Below, piece after piece: positions 22,060 through 35,671 of a stretch of 64,000 nt of DNA. Source of the DNA: Azolla caroliniana (lineage: Eukaryota > Polypodiophyta); the NCBI GenBank assembly GCA_043228905.1, contig JBHGNT010000006.1:11222001-11286000 (forward strand), written 5' to 3'. Under the pieces are notes generated by a model. That model was not told where the DNA came from, did no database searches, and was given only the letters and a program-made list of their open reading frames with translations. How positions within the stretch are numbered: position 1 is the first letter of the stretch; every line of letters begins with the position of its first letter. The position numbers and the translations under genes were made by a program.

Positions 22060-24840
22060 AGGACTACATGAGAGAGAGGTAGAGCTAAGTTTTGTTGTTC
22101 CTCTTTCTATCAATGAAAAAATTCCATTGAGACACATGCGTCGGAAATTTCTTAGAAAGATCTTCATGAGATACAATAAGATCAAATTGATGGTTCGTGT
22201 ATATAACAACGATAGAAACAAGGAACTTGTGCTTGTTGTGCAAGCACACTCCTACCGAAGGTGAACGCTACTACAAGGGCAAGGGAACCTAAGAGTAAGG
22301 GCATGTTTACATCAGAGGCATTCCAAGGGTGGAGATTAGAGTATTTTGAAACTTATGCTTTTCTCATACACAAAATACAATGAAATTCTAGTATGAGGGA
22401 GTTAGAAATGCACTAGAGTGATGATTTAAAATGTATTGCAAATGCATTACCAGAAGATTATGTGAAAGATAATGTTAAAATTTGAGTTAAATGTGTTCTA
22501 AGAAGTTTTTATGAGAGTAGTTATATCGTTCATAGGAAAAAATACCAATTTTGCCTTAGGTCAGACAAAGGTTGGTTGTAGTGTTACAAGAATATTGTGT
22601 AGAAGACATGTATGTTGATCCTTTTGGTTATTCTGAGGTTTTATTAAATTCTCAAGAGCATTGAGAAAATTACTTAAAATATTACCAATATTTTATGAAA
22701 GTAATGTAGTGCATATAGCAAGCACCATGGAGGCCATTAATTGGGTTTCAAGAAATCCTTAAACAAGAATGCCGTACATGGTGGACATTCAACAGTTTGC
22801 ATTAATTGAGTTGTTTGAACGACCCCCCAAAGAGGTTGACATTTAATAACAATGGTTGCGTCAATATTCCTTTGGTTAGACGTGTTAAGCAATACAATGA
22901 AAAAGTGATCCTCCTACTTCACCAAAATTGGGTTTCACGAAATCTTCAAACAAGAATGTCATACATGGGTAGACATTCAATAGTTTACATAAGTTGAGCT
23001 GTTTTAATAATGATGCCCCAAAAGAGGTTAACATTTGATAGTTACAATGGTAGTGTAAATATTCCTTTGGTTAGATGTAAGAAAATACAATGGAAAATTT
23101 ATCCTCCTTCTTTAGCAAAATTGCATAATCAAAATAATTCTCATGTAAATTTGGAAGATTTCTTCCAAGATTTGGTACAAACGTTCCTAGTGAAGGGAAG
23201 AGACATGATAAAGGTCAAAAGGAAACATTTAGGAAGCTTCCCGTGGGGTAAGAAAACCAGTCCCAACTTCCCAGTACCAAACTACCAGCCACCCCTTGGC
23301 ATATACATATATGGAGGAGTTCCTCCTCATTTTGATTATTCCCTTCATACTAAGTTTTGGATTCCTCTCCCACTTCCACTCCTTAATCATAGTTAGCTCC
23401 CAAGGAAAATGTTGGGTGCGTTTTTCTATGAAAGGTTATCAACAATGCTATACAAGGATGAATCCATATGACTATTCAACAATTTTTACGTGTTTATTGG
23501 AGATCTTCGCTTATTGCAAGGTGTGACAATAGATGCATTCTAGTTTAGACAATTGATATGGTTAGTCAATATACATGCATCACATATATTAGAAGACTGA
23601 AGATTATTATGGTAGTCTCCGTCCTCTATTCTCCAATACACACGTCCAACGTTGTTGATGGAGGTTTTATGCCTATCGCAAAACATCTATTCATTCTATG
23701 ATGGATGCTTGAGAGTTGGATGCTTGGAAGCAATTGGAAACAAATGCAAAGGGATGTATGGCAGTGGATACATGCAAATAGTTTTGGTTATACTTTTCAA
23801 TTATAATAGTAGAGGTTGACTTGTAGTAGACTAGAGCTAATATAGATAAAGCGTAGTAATCAGTTCCTACTATATATAGTGGTTATCAAAACTTCTTGTG
23901 GTTAGATTATCTCAATGCATTTTCCACAAGTGTCGGAGTTCAGTGAGCAACTTGAGAATTAGGTTTCTCAAAATATAAGGGACTCATTAAGGTTTAATTC
24001 ATTTTTTGTTCATGATGAGGTTTTCCATAGCTATATGGAGATCAACTAGTTGAATTTTCTAACCATGTCCAAACTTACTGTAGTTTTGCATGGGAGGTGT
24101 TTCTCGGAAAGTGCCTAGATATTATGGATCCATAATGCATCCTAGAGGAGAAAAAAATAATGCTCCTTGACTAAATTCATACATAAATTTAATGCGTTGC
24201 TAGTTTATTGACCAAGGGATACGGAATTAATGAAATTTCGAGTTGTACAATCTACCTTACTCTATGTTTTGTAGAATTATCAATTTGTGCATGTGTATAA
24301 ACTAAGCAAGAAGTGGAAGATTACAATTGTGAAACAAAATCCTTTTTTTCATGCACTACATCCGCTCTCATGATAGATATAATATGGCAAGAATAGAGAA
24401 AATGGAGCAAATGTATTTGTATGAGGAATATTTTGTAGAACTATTTAATCTTATTCCTTTACTAGGATGAGTTTACAAGAAATACTTGTAGAAACTGCAA
24501 AAAACACTTTTCAACAAGTATACATCATGCACAATATGGGTTTATCTCAAGAAGAGATATTTTGCATAACGTAAAAATAGCCAAAGACTATGCTACGAGG
24601 CAGAACATACAATGAGATCTTGAAAGAGCATAAGATAATGTAAAGTGGTTGTTTGTAAGGGAATTAACAGCTCATATGGGTTTCAATGAGCAAATATCAA
24701 GTTTGATATGTAGTTTGGGCAAGGGGTGAAGTTCGCATGTCATAATCAATTGAAGAATCATCCAACCCATTTTGCTTCAAAACTTAATGTTCATCTAGGC
24801 CCCTTACTCTTTATATTATGTAACATATCCCATTTTAACA
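22060..24840. other. AT-rich region with degenerate, possibly once-coding sequence
   Basis: No open gene is seen. Short stretches look like decayed coding sequence on the plus strand, for example near 22590 (EDMYVDPFGYSEVLLN), 22720-22790 and 23260-23395 (open 23010-23396), but no family was recognised. Two imperfect copies of about 190 bp (about 22735-22925 and 22925-23115) share TTGGGTTTCAAGAAATC and ATTCCTTTGGTTAGA. It may be an ancient transposon or pseudogene. Confidence 0.35.
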
Positions 24841-24870
24841 ATGTTACATAGTATGCCAAGGGGAGGGGAC

Positions 24871-25024
24871 TTGGTAGTGAAAGACAAGTATGTTCATCAT
24901 GTTCCTTTTTGTTTGCAATTGTAACATATTGTATGACCAAAGGAGATTTGGTAGTGAAAGACAAGTATGTTCATCATGTTCCTTTTTGTTTGCAATTGTA
25001 ACATATTGTATGACCAAAGGAGAT
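24871..25024 (+). repeat. 77-bp tandem duplication
   Basis: TTGGTAGTGAAAGACAAG occurs at 24871 and 24948, with identical following sequence up to AAAGGAGAT. No gene is seen in 25025-25379. Confidence 0.9.
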
Positions 25025-25379
25025 TTCACAAGGCTTTCACTAATATAAGGAAATACGTGCATTGCACAAGCATTAGCAAATGATTACATCATATTTTTGG
25101 GTGTTATACATGATAAACATTTCTAAAGCTATGAACGTGAGGGATACATTTGTGCAGCCTCGCGCTTGAAGATTAATATGCATGAATCAATTCTCATTTC
25201 ATTTCATGTACTGAGATCTCATAGAAAGTATATCAGATTGAACGACGATTTTGTAAATTCCCTTGTATTAAAAAAGATTGTTATTTCAAGTGAGAGTGTT
25301 GAAAAGAAGTTAATCTTTCTCCCAAATGTAAAGTTTAGCCAAGGGTAGGCAAACAGTAGGAAAAAACTGAAAAGCAATG

Positions 25380-27343
25380 TTACACTCCAAGACGAGGCGG
25401 TAAGTCTGTAATAAAGCTTTCGGCAAGTTCAATCGTCTTAGCGAGGAGCTCTTCCCCTGCTTTACTGGCTGCACCAGCATCAAAGGGAGGTTGGGGATCA
25501 TATTCAACGAATAATTGGATCATTTTCGCCATCTCTTCACCTTTCAATTCTGCAATCAAATGGAGTGCCATGTCAATGCCCGATGACACACCTGCAGAGG
25601 TGATGATCTTCCCCTAAACAAAAATAGAAAACGTCAAAACATGAGGAGCTCTTTAGGTTGCAAAATCCAAGAAACCTTTCATCAAGCCTAGGGTAATAAT
25701 GTTACAAGCAAAACACTACAATATAATACATAACTTGTTGGGTACTTATAAAATATACACATCCATAGGTTAATGGAAACGACTAGGCTGTCCCTTTGTG
25801 GTACAGAATTTGTTTGATAATTTTTTGAGGGCTGATCTTGTGTTTTTCCTAATAAAACAATACCATTTGAAATAACATCATCTATATCGTGTTGGTATTT
25901 TCGAAAATATAAGTACTTTTGACCACAATTTCAATCATTTTTAAAATATAAAGCTATTATGAACCCTTAATGCCCCAAAAACAAAAACAATATATATATC
26001 ATGCAAGAAGTTCAGAGCTGATTTCCCTCTTTTTTGCAAAAAAACCCTATTCTAATGTAATGTCAAAAATATAGAGAATTCACATGCCTATCCTGACGAT
26101 ACCAAGCACATCCATCATATTCAATCACCTGTTTCACAACTCTCTTTTCGGTTAGTATAGCTCCTAGTTTTGATAAGTCGCCATAGCAACTCCAATGGGT
26201 TGTGGCCTCTAAACCATCCAAAAGACCGGCTGACGCAAGTATAATGGACCCTGTACACACGGATGTCGTGTAGAGCGATGCCTTGTGCGCCTGTGTAAAA
26301 GACAAAGACAAGCAGGTCATGTATCCACCAAAGGAAAAATGCAATAAAATTGATTAGGAAATCGTTGCATGTAATTTGCAGGAGAAAATCCTTCCAGTAT
26401 ACTCTGGATATACACAGTCAAAAAATATATCCTTTGCAATGTTATCATGAGCAAATATATTTATAACATGGTGATTGTCTTAATTTAAAAACATAACGGG
26501 TTACAAAATTTACTTCTTTAAAAACACTAGTGAATATTCAAATCGTAAGGAATCCTACCACCTAAAAAACATTCAACTGTGAGATATCCTAACAAATCCT
26601 AAAGCCTGATGTACATTCAAATGCAAGAAATCCTAATGAATCCTACCCTGGTGAACATTACATTCAACTGCAAGTAATCCTAAAGAATCAAAGACCCTAT
26701 AAACACGTTAAACCCTAAACCTAATGAAATTTTAAGTTTGGCATCCAAGCAGTCCTCATAAACATCCATCCAAAATATGACCACAAGTGATACTAACAAG
26801 CCTGAAACCACTAAAGCTGATCCGATGTGAACTGCCGGTTATAGCAGAGAGGTGGTACGAATTGCGCAGTGATGGTGATATGTGCATGTTAGCTATATAT
26901 ATTAATGTAGAATTCAACGATCTTTTTTTTCTCTTGCTACATATATGTATATAGAACCATCCATTGTCCCTACATACATAGATTCATAACTACATATATA
27001 CATACATATAGAGATATGTGGATACCTGTTTGATCCAACTGATAAGAGCAGGGTCCTTGGCAGCCACGAAGCAACCGGGGCCACCGGGGACAAGTAGAAT
27101 GTCGGGGTGTGCGACATCGGCGAAGGATGCGGTGGCAGGGAGCTTGAGCATACCATTATCGGCAACGTAGAGCTGGCCTGCCTCTTGGCCCAGGAAGAGG
27201 ACGGTGACACCAGGGACCACGTGCAAGAGCTCGTAGGGGCCTATGGCATCCAGAGCAGTGAAGCGATCGAACAGAGGGATGGCAACAACAACAACAGCCA
27301 TGGGGATGGGAGATCCTCTGTCTTCATCACCACTCTCCTCCAT
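25380..27343 (-). CDS. DJ-1/PfpI protein, isonitrile hydratase-like
   Basis: Three exons on the minus strand: 27343-27026, 26290-26129, 25613-25380. Both introns are GT-AG and in phase 0, and the joined frame gives 237 residues, normal for this family. Exon 1 has the N-terminal fold with the conserved glutamate in LDAIGPYELL (E38) and DILLVPGGPG. Exon 2 holds the nucleophile elbow SVCTGS (Cys118) and the ATTHW motif. Exon 3 has SAGVSSGIDMALHL and VEYDPQPPFDAG. These motifs match isonitrile hydratase-like DJ-1/PfpI proteins rather than the duplicated plant DJ-1 proteins or the DJ-1/YajL type. The true substrate in a plant is unknown. No targeting peptide is evident, so it is probably cytosolic. 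MAVVVVAIPLF (residue 15) could be an alternative start. Confidence 0.9.
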
Positions 27344-27656
27344 GTGGCGCCCCCTCACTCCACTCCACTCTACTCTACTCTGTCCTCTGTCTCTCGATCT
27401 CCTTCGGTCGCTATGGACACAAGAAACACAAAAAGAACAGATCTCTTCCTTCCTTCCTTCCTTCCTTCCTTCCTTTCTTTCTTTCTTTGTGACGATGAGA
27501 GCTCGCTCCCTTTTTCTTTCTTTGTGGCGATGGTGGACTCGGCTCACTCTGATTGGTGGGAAGCCCTTCCTTCTGTCTGTCTGTGTGTCAGGGGTTTACG
27601 CGGACGTGCTAAGACATGGAGACCCATTCAACAATATAAACCGATCAATGTCTTCA

Positions 27657-27714
<58 letters not shown>

Positions 27715-27760
27715 GTGTGTGTGTGTGTGTGTGTGGGCGCGTCAATTGACTCGATAGTCG
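27344..27760 (-). promoter_or_regulatory. 5' region of the DJ-1/PfpI gene with microsatellites
   Basis: Upstream of the start codon lie a (CCTT)n(CTTT)n tract at about 27445-27487, (CT)n at 27658-27709 and (GT)n at 27714-27735, reading as GA/GGAA repeats on the coding strand. GA repeats are frequent in plant core promoters; a role here is inferred. Confidence 0.5.
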
Positions 27761-30700
27761 ACACTCCACGATCTTTGTCCCGGAAACTCCTTTTCGTACG
27801 AGTCGACTCACACCCTTCTTCTTTTTAAAGCATTATACCTCGCATTTCTAAAACAAATGTTCCTACCTTTCCTCTTTCTTTCTTACATGTGAATTCGGAG
27901 AAGAACGATTCTCATTGTGGGGTCCGACGATTAAGAATGGCGGCATCCCGATCTAAGCTTAGCATTATCATGGTGGAAAAAAAAAGAGTGGGCTGATTTC
28001 ATCATTTGACCCCTCAAGAGGTTCGTTCTTTTCCATTCACCACAAGAAAAAAATGGCAAGGACATTTGTTTTAGTTATGCAAAATTCAATATAATTGTTA
28101 CATTTTTTTGCTCGATTGTCTTTCACAATTAAAAATGAAAGGCTTCATCTCCAAGAATGTGGAATCAAAATATGTTACTACAAAGGGAGTATTTTCAGCC
28201 AAATAATTGCTAATCTTTCATGAAAATTACAAGAGACCCTCACTCCATATTGCAAAAAAATTCAGCATCTTCGAAAACCAAGGATACACCTTTTATGAAG
28301 GCTTCAATTTTCAGCCAAATCTGAATATGGGAAATCATTATTAGACATCAGAAAACATGAATAACCAAGACTTCTCAAAGAATAGAAAATTAACATCGAA
28401 GACGATGACCTACCTCCAAAGCAAGAGTGGCAATAAGAGGGGTGACAAGCTCAGTGTTCAAAGGTTGTGCAGTTGGGATGAAAACCAACGTTTGTCACAT
28501 CAAACAAAAACCGAAGTTTCTTATAATATCCTCTAACTAAATTTAAAGTATTTACAGAGTTTGCTTCTATCTAATTTATCGCACCATACGATATTTGCAA
28601 TTGGTTGCTCCTATAGTTCGTGAATGGCATTAGTATGTTGGCTCAAGTTGTATACACCCCTATAGAATTGTATTTGAAGCCTATTTCTTCTAGGATGGAT
28701 ACAATTTGAGCAATCATTCCAATGTTATTCACGAACTATAGATGTAACCAATTGCAAATCTTGTGTAGTGTGAAAGACGTAAACTTTTGTAACTACTTTG
28801 CTAGAGTTAGGAAAGATGATAAAAACCTCAAGTTTTGATTAGCATGAAAGAGAGTAAGGCATAATCATGCATACCCTTCATGAGGCTTCTCGAAATCCTT
28901 AGCATCAAGTTGCAAGTAAAAAACGCATGAAACGCATCCATTACATCCGAAACAATGGAAACAAATCTTAGGAACAAAAGGTTCACTAGAGTACAAGGAA
29001 GTTATGAAAGAAGGAAGAATTTGAGTTTTCGAAACACCCTTCTCAATAAGATACTAGAGTCCAAGTTTGAAGGTATTTGAGCCTCATGTCATTAGTAGCA
29101 ATGGCTTGGACCTTTATATCCACAGAATCGCACAACAATTCAAATTAGGAATACAAATGATGTATGTGGTTGTTAATTTGCGTATGTGTGTACGTATGTG
29201 TGCATATGTGTGTGAATGTTAATTCCAGCATCGGTTAAATTGTGTGTATATGTGCTTCTTAATTGTTGTGTGTTTTTATGGTTAATTTACCCTAATACTA
29301 ACCATAAACATAACTATGTATGTGTATGTATGAACATTTGTCAAATGTGTATGTGTCTATGCTTATTTTTGTGAATGTTTATTTATGTACATTTCTATGT
29401 GTGTAAAAAAAACATAACCCTAAATGTATCTGTGGATGGCTGAGGAGAGGCACTCGAAATCTCTCTATTGCTCTTCCTCGATGGCGGGAAGAAGGGTTAT
29501 ATTCTATTAAATGTTTTGGGGAAGTGCATCGTTATACGACGTTTTTGTTAGGCACGTCGTATGTGACACATCAAACACATGATAATGTGATGTTTTTATT
29601 ATGCATGTCATTTAGCGACATGTTCTAGTATGGAAATGTTGTTACATAAACTCTACATGTGTCAAGCAGAAGAAGACCTTGAAATACTTACAAACCAAAC
29701 CCTAAACTGTCAAGTAGGAAAGTAAGTAAGTAAGAAGAAGAATCCTAAATTGTCAAGAAACCTAAGCCCTAAAATCCCAAGTGGGGAAGAAGATGAATAA
29801 CAACAACAACAACAACAACAACAACAACCCCTGGCCCCAAAAGAAACCTATGGATGCACTTTCGAAACCCAAAATGAGCAACCTGAAGTAAGCTCTCCTC
29901 TTCGGCACCTATTTTCAGTTCACTTTCTTCCCTTTTTGCTTGGAAAATGCAAAAAGAGAATAATTCCTTAATATGCACTAGCAAAGATTTGAACTTTTCA
30001 CGGCTTGTTCATAGTCAACGTTCATATTTATGAATGTATATATATCATATATAGATATGTTCTTGTTACTGTGGCTGGACCCACTTTTTATCCACTTTCT
30101 ACCTTTGGGCCCACCACATCGTGAGAATGATTCATATTCAGACTATCTGTGGGTTCCCAACGTTCATATTTGATGATCCAAATACTTGCCCCTTGTGTCA
30201 AGAAAGTCATTGGTGATTGTTGAGTTATGGGTGACCATGATTAGTAGCTTACTATATACCACTCCTTGTCTCCCCTTATTCTTTGTAACACATCATACAA
30301 AGGGCTTGGATTTAACTTAAGAGTAAATATTCTATGTTGAGCTCAATAGGTTTATCTATTATTGGTAAGTGTACACAATATGTGGGGGGTTGTAGAGGTT
30401 CCATCTTGTCTTTTAGTGGATCCCATTTAGAAAATTGGTTCCTTCCCAACCATTTCTTGTCACCAAGATGTTGTTTTTGTCGTTCTTCCTCTAATAAGGC
30501 CTCATATTCATTGACTTAAACTTAATCAACCTTGAGATTTAGATACACAACAGTCTACTTGGGTAAAAGGAACTCCTTAGGTCAATGAGACATCCTCTTC
30601 CCCTTGATCCCACGGTATGGCATTAGTTACGAATGTGGACTTATCAAAGTTTAAACCTTTTTTCTCCTATTGGTGTAATTTTTGTGTTAAATGTTGGGCT

Positions 30701-32640
30701 CATATAGCAGGCAATGGTGGTCTTAGAGCTCAAGGGGGTGAATTGGGATGTTGTATTAATGGTGTTATGGAAACTTCTCATTCAATAGTTCCAACAATTG
30801 TCTAAGTTATGTAGGATGAAGACTCTATCCCCATTGATAGAATTAGGTCTACATCGATCTAGGTGTGTAGGTCTTGTATGATGAACATTTTCTAACATAG
30901 CGTAACCTACTAGTCCTCCTATCTTTTAATGTAGGGTTACTTGTGCATTTGTGTTATTACCTCTCTTGGGTTGGTAGGGCCTACGATCAAGATTTTAGGG
31001 CCTACCATAGAGAGCCTAACATTCGTAGAACTAGTGTCAATGATAGTGTGGCATTGTTGCACAACTAAGAAGTGATGTAGTGTTGGTTAAAAAAAGACTT
31101 GCAATGGAATTTTTTTCATTCGACAACCTATCGTAGTAGTCAACTAGTGGTGCAAATTCTTAGTGTGGAGTATGAGTCACACAACTAAGGAGACTAATTG
31201 GTGTACGGTGTTCCATTTGTCTGCCCATCATGCAAAAGTAGTGAGGAATGTGTACTTCTTGTAGTTATAATCATGTAAGGATTCGTCTGAGAGTTCCTTG
31301 GACAACTGAAGATTCAACTTAAATCCACTACCATAGACAAGGATCAACATTGAATTGCAATTAAAAGCACCATGACTAGATGAAAGATGTAAGGATTCCT
31401 CTTAGAGTTACCTAACCTAGAGATTCAACTTAAATCCATTGCAAGAGCCTAAGAATCAACATGGAATTGCATTTTAAAGCACCACATTTACATAGAAGTG
31501 TAGTTACTCTTGGGTCATTTTATCAAAAGTAATGTTATACTCATTGGCCTTAGTGGCATGAGTGAATCAAGTTAGTAAACGGTCCATGATACATCATGAC
31601 ACTCACAACAACTCTAGTGAAGAAAGGAATTCACAACATCACAAACTCCATCATATCCAACAATCAATGTTGATCAAGAAGATCACAACACTTGAAGATG
31701 CATACAAACGAGTTTAATCAAGCTAGTAACAAAGCAGAAAGAGCATAACAAGAGTAAAGATCAGTTGGAATATTTGTCTTCTAACAGAAGTAGTGGTGTA
31801 GCCATATCAAAGGAAATAAAGAGGCAAGCACAAAGTGCATGGAAGAATTGGTACATGCAACTTGAACAACAGGGTTACTCATATATTGGTTACAGATCAA
31901 ATTATGCTTCAATGACTGCAAAATTCCACCAATTTGATCTTTTGAATAATTACCAATGGTTTTGATGACTTTTTTGAGGCACAGTTCACTTTAGAAGAGA
32001 TGTCTTGAGGGGCTGTTAATGTATAACTAAATGAATCCACTTTCAAGAAGATGTACGTACAGCGAGTATATGTAAACTAGCAAGAGTATCTCTACTTACA
32101 TAATTTAGAAGTGGAAGATCTTTGGAACATTCTGACTATAGCATGAATGGATTGAATTAGAGCATGACATGAAAAAACAGGTCATATTGAATTCTTGATT
32201 TTCACGAAGCTATATAGCCAAACAAAGGTGTCCAGTCAAATCTACTGAGCATGACTTTCAAGTGGACATAACATCAAGATATCTACTACCACAATGCACT
32301 CAATTTTAACCAAAACCACCAATCACTTGTTAAGCAGGTAAGGCAATCTTGCAATAAGCCAAAACTAACGTATCTTCCATTTTTCCAAGAAATTGACTAT
32401 ACATCACAAGATCAAAACAAAAACGATATTTGCATTCTGTATCTACTTACAAGGGTGCCTGTGTGTGTGCACCCAAAAGGCAAAGAATGCTCCCGTTATG
32501 AAAACATTGCCACGAAAACTGACATAAAAAGTGGCATGCAATGCTAACCAACATTAGCCATGCTTATTTCCTGTGCTTGGATCAATTATCGTTGGCTTAA
32601 CCATGCACCAAGCATGTTGCCCTATTTCACGAACAATCCT
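27761..32640. other. intergenic, no gene recognised
   Basis: AT-rich. It holds the foldback at 28580-28772, a (CAA)n run at 29799-29827, and an imperfect direct repeat of about 114 bp (31275-31388 and 31389-31490). A 66-codon frame at 31765-31965 and a 62-codon frame at 30617-30805 are open but match nothing I know. 32460-32640 is probably the 3' flank of the SPX gene. Confidence 0.5.
28580..28772. repeat. imperfect inverted repeat (foldback, MITE- or MIR-like)
   Basis: Arms 28580-28664 and 28691-28772 pair imperfectly with a loop of about 26 bases. The best part is ATTTGCAATTGGTT with TATAGTTCGTGAAT in one arm against its complement in the other. The pairing extends for about 80 bases with scattered mismatches. 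It could be a small DNA transposon or a hairpin RNA source. Confidence 0.7.
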
Positions 32641-35600
32641 TTACTCTTCCACAGCAGATCCTGAATCTTCATTTTCTTCACACGGAGGCATTGAGAAGGC
32701 ATTATAAGTTGAGCTACCTCGGCGAATGTTCCTTATCGTTTGCAAAGCAGCCATGGTGTTCTTGTAAACTTCCTTTATGTCATCTTCATTGAAGAGTATA
32801 TCATCCTGATCTTGTGTGTCTCTCTCAAATGAACCTACATCTGCAATATCTCTGGGACAACTTGGGAAAGCTGAAAGCAAATCATGTTCACAATCTCTCA
32901 CAAGCCTGGACAAAATATCGGTGCTATAGAAAGGTTGGCGAAGCACATCAGGTATAAATGACAATCGCAACCATGCACCCGTCAACCTATCATGCTTCTT
33001 GACAATTTTTACCAGGCCTGCATAGAAGGGCAGAATATGGGTATGTTCATCAGTCTTCTGTACAAGGTACACACTTGAATTCATGTAGGCTCAGTAAAAA
33101 ACTAAAATTTGAAGTACGAAACCACTTCGGTATTTTAAGAAAATTTTTACCTATATAATTTAAGGAGCAATAGTTTTCAAGTAGAACCATTTCACCGTGG
33201 AAAACTACAACATCCTTCTGTAAATTGATCATGTCTATCTTGTTCTCATCATTGTCCTCCGTAATATGCTTTAGTATCTCCACCTTCTCTTTGAAATGCT
33301 GCACCAAAACCAAAATGCTATATCAAGGCATACATCAAATTAATATCTTGCAGATTATAATGTAAAAATTTAAGGAAATGAAAAAAATAATCTCAAAACT
33401 ATCTTTTTCTGTTTTCACACAATTTCTATTTTATTTGCTTGCTTTACACCACCCTCCCCGTCAATGCCAACATGGTTTGGAAGATATAAAAATTGTTTAG
33501 TGTATATTATACAAGGCATTACTATATGTGTAGCTCCTTGGGACTACCTTCCTTCCACCTGTTTGTAACAAATTGTTCTTCCTTTTCTGGTACTCCATGC
33601 AAGACATGATTTTTTTTAAATTTAATTCTCCCTCATTTTACAAGGCTCAAGAAGGAATCATGGGGTAGGTTCCATTATCATAGATGTTCCTGCCCTTTCC
33701 CACCAATCTAGAGTAAGTAAAAGTATTAGGGTTTTTTAACTAAGTGAAAGGATAATCCTTTATTTCCTCCTGCCATGCTTTTTGCATCGTCTTCATGCTT
33801 CTTCCCATCTTCTGCACTCTTCCACCTTTATCCTGGCAACTTCTTTATCACCCTTCCCCACTGTTCTGGAGACTACTCCGGTTAAGCCCATTGGGCTACT
33901 GAATGGGTATCTTATATGACTCTTGCTCTTCTTGATGGGCCCTTTTATCAGCTTTCACTACCCTCTAGGCTTTCTAAGGGTTTCTGGCAGTGGTCTTGAG
34001 TGGAAGATTTGAAGCTCTCAGAACTCAGGAAATTTAAAGGGGTTTCCAAGAGAGATGATAATTCACTAGAGACACGAGACATGTCCCATAAGGAGACTCC
34101 AGAGACGAGCAGAACTAAGGAAATTTGAAGGATGAGGATGGTAGTATGATGGATGGTGTTCAGAGTAAACTTTGAAAAATAGGAAAACACAGTGTCACCA
34201 TATAGAATATAAAAAATGTAGAAATATGTTGTGACCCCAAACACAACATACCAATTGAAATATAATAGTTTGGGCAAAGGTAACATAGAACTCTTTTGAA
34301 TTATTGAAGTTTGTTGAGTATGGGTGGTAAGAATTATTATTGAAAATCGCAAGGAAAGAGATGAAAGAAAGATATATTATTATGGACAGAGGGGAGGATG
34401 ATAACTGTGATGCTCGAAAAAAAGAGTGAATCAGAAGAATCGGTATCAGCTATCATATCCCTTTGACATCAGCTACTCATATCCCTTTTTCGTTGTTCTA
34501 TGTTACAAAGCTACTTATGGTGTTGCTACTCTCTGGCATTTTACAGCGTAGCTCACAGCCTATCTGATAGTCTTGTATCATAACAAGATAGTTTTTTCAT
34601 TCAGGCTACTGCACAGACTTCATTTCACTGTGCATTAAATGAAGGACATATTGTGTGCCATTAGGACTGTAACACTTTGGTCCACTTTGGCTTCTTTGCA
34701 GATGGATACCTAGAGGGTATTTAATAAGAATCAAGCAACATGAATCAGTAACAATACAGGATACATGCAGGCAAAACCAATGGAATGATGGGATTTGGCC
34801 ATTCACACTGCCCTTAAATCCAAGGGTTCTTGTGGGGCAACACATCCACATTGCATTATATATATAGATCAAGAAAAAATATGATGAAATCAAGATCCAC
34901 AACATTTCTCAAATTGTAACATAATAACATAAGGAGAAACGAACAACATTTCACTGCAATGCACGCAGTATCAGATTGTATCATGACAAGCATAACAACA
35001 ACAACAACAATAATAAAGCCCACAATTTCATTGTAAAACACAAAAATGCATACTGAACCGAAAAACTATGAATGAACAAGAAAACACCTTCATTGATATC
35101 AATAGAACTTCATTGTACTCTACAGCAGAACTTCAAAATGCACCAACCCATTTGTAATCCTTTTTATTCTCTGAGTATACGGAATGTGAAAAACAGGAAG
35201 AAAAACAAGACTTACCTGGAGCTTGATAACAAATTCCTCTTCTTTCTCAACGAAGAACTCGTTCAGTTTCTCGAGCTCTCGATCCAGTAACCTCTTGAAC
35301 TGAGCTTCAAGGAGGCGAGATAAAACCATATCTTCTACATGAAGGATTTGTCTTCTTTTATACCTCCTCCTTCCTCCTCCATGTTCTATAACCTTCTGAT
35401 CTTTCAGACATCTGTGAGATCTCTTTCCTCTCTTCTTCTCTGATGATGATGATGATGATGATCCTCCACCTGCGCTCAGAAGAACCTCGATTTCTCCATC
35501 GCCCACGTAAATTTCTTTCCTTTCTTCTGCTTCTCTGATGCTCTCCGCGATGAGAAGCTCGCTAATGAGGGAGTTGAGATGCTTCTTGAGACGCTTGTAA

Positions 35601-35671
35601 GCGAGAAACTTGTCTTTCCAGGCAGGAAGGGCTGCGTCGACGAGAGTCTGTATGCGTTTCCCGAACTTCAT
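32641..35671 (-). CDS. SPX-domain protein (phosphate sensor type)
   Basis: Three exons: 35671-35216, 33298-33151, 33017-32641, with GT-AG introns and a long first intron of 1.9 kb. The joined frame gives 326 residues. The SPX domain spans about 1-225: MKFGKRIQTL at the start, KFLAYKRLKKHL (21-32), LDRELEKLNEFFVEKEEEFVIKLQ (129-152), VFHGEMVLLENYCSLNY (183-200), GLVKIVKKHDRLTG (202-215). The lysines and tyrosine of these helices form the inositol-pyrophosphate site in known SPX proteins. The remaining ~100 residues are acidic, then a conserved-looking end IRRGSSTYNAFSMPP. No EXS, MFS or RING domain follows, so it is a stand-alone SPX protein; such proteins bind PHR transcription factors when phosphate is sufficient. 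A Ser7 run is coded by a microsatellite. No clear P1BS site was seen upstream. Confidence 0.92.
35434..35464 (-). repeat. (GAT)n microsatellite inside the SPX coding region
   Basis: Codes for the serine run at about residues 71-77, between the first helices and the basic linker. Length changes of three bases would alter only the linker. Confidence 0.85.

Noticed and set aside
27107-27757. Open frames of 168 and 216 codons on the plus strand
   Set aside because: They lie antisense to exon 1 of the DJ-1/PfpI gene and run through CT and GT microsatellites; low complexity, no domain.
28395-28480. Possible exon on the minus strand (LNTELVTPLIATLALE followed by GTAGGT)
   Set aside because: Too short, no partner exon found, no known family.
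31765-31965. 66-codon frame
   Set aside because: No homology recognised and no splice or promoter context; could be chance in AT-rich DNA.
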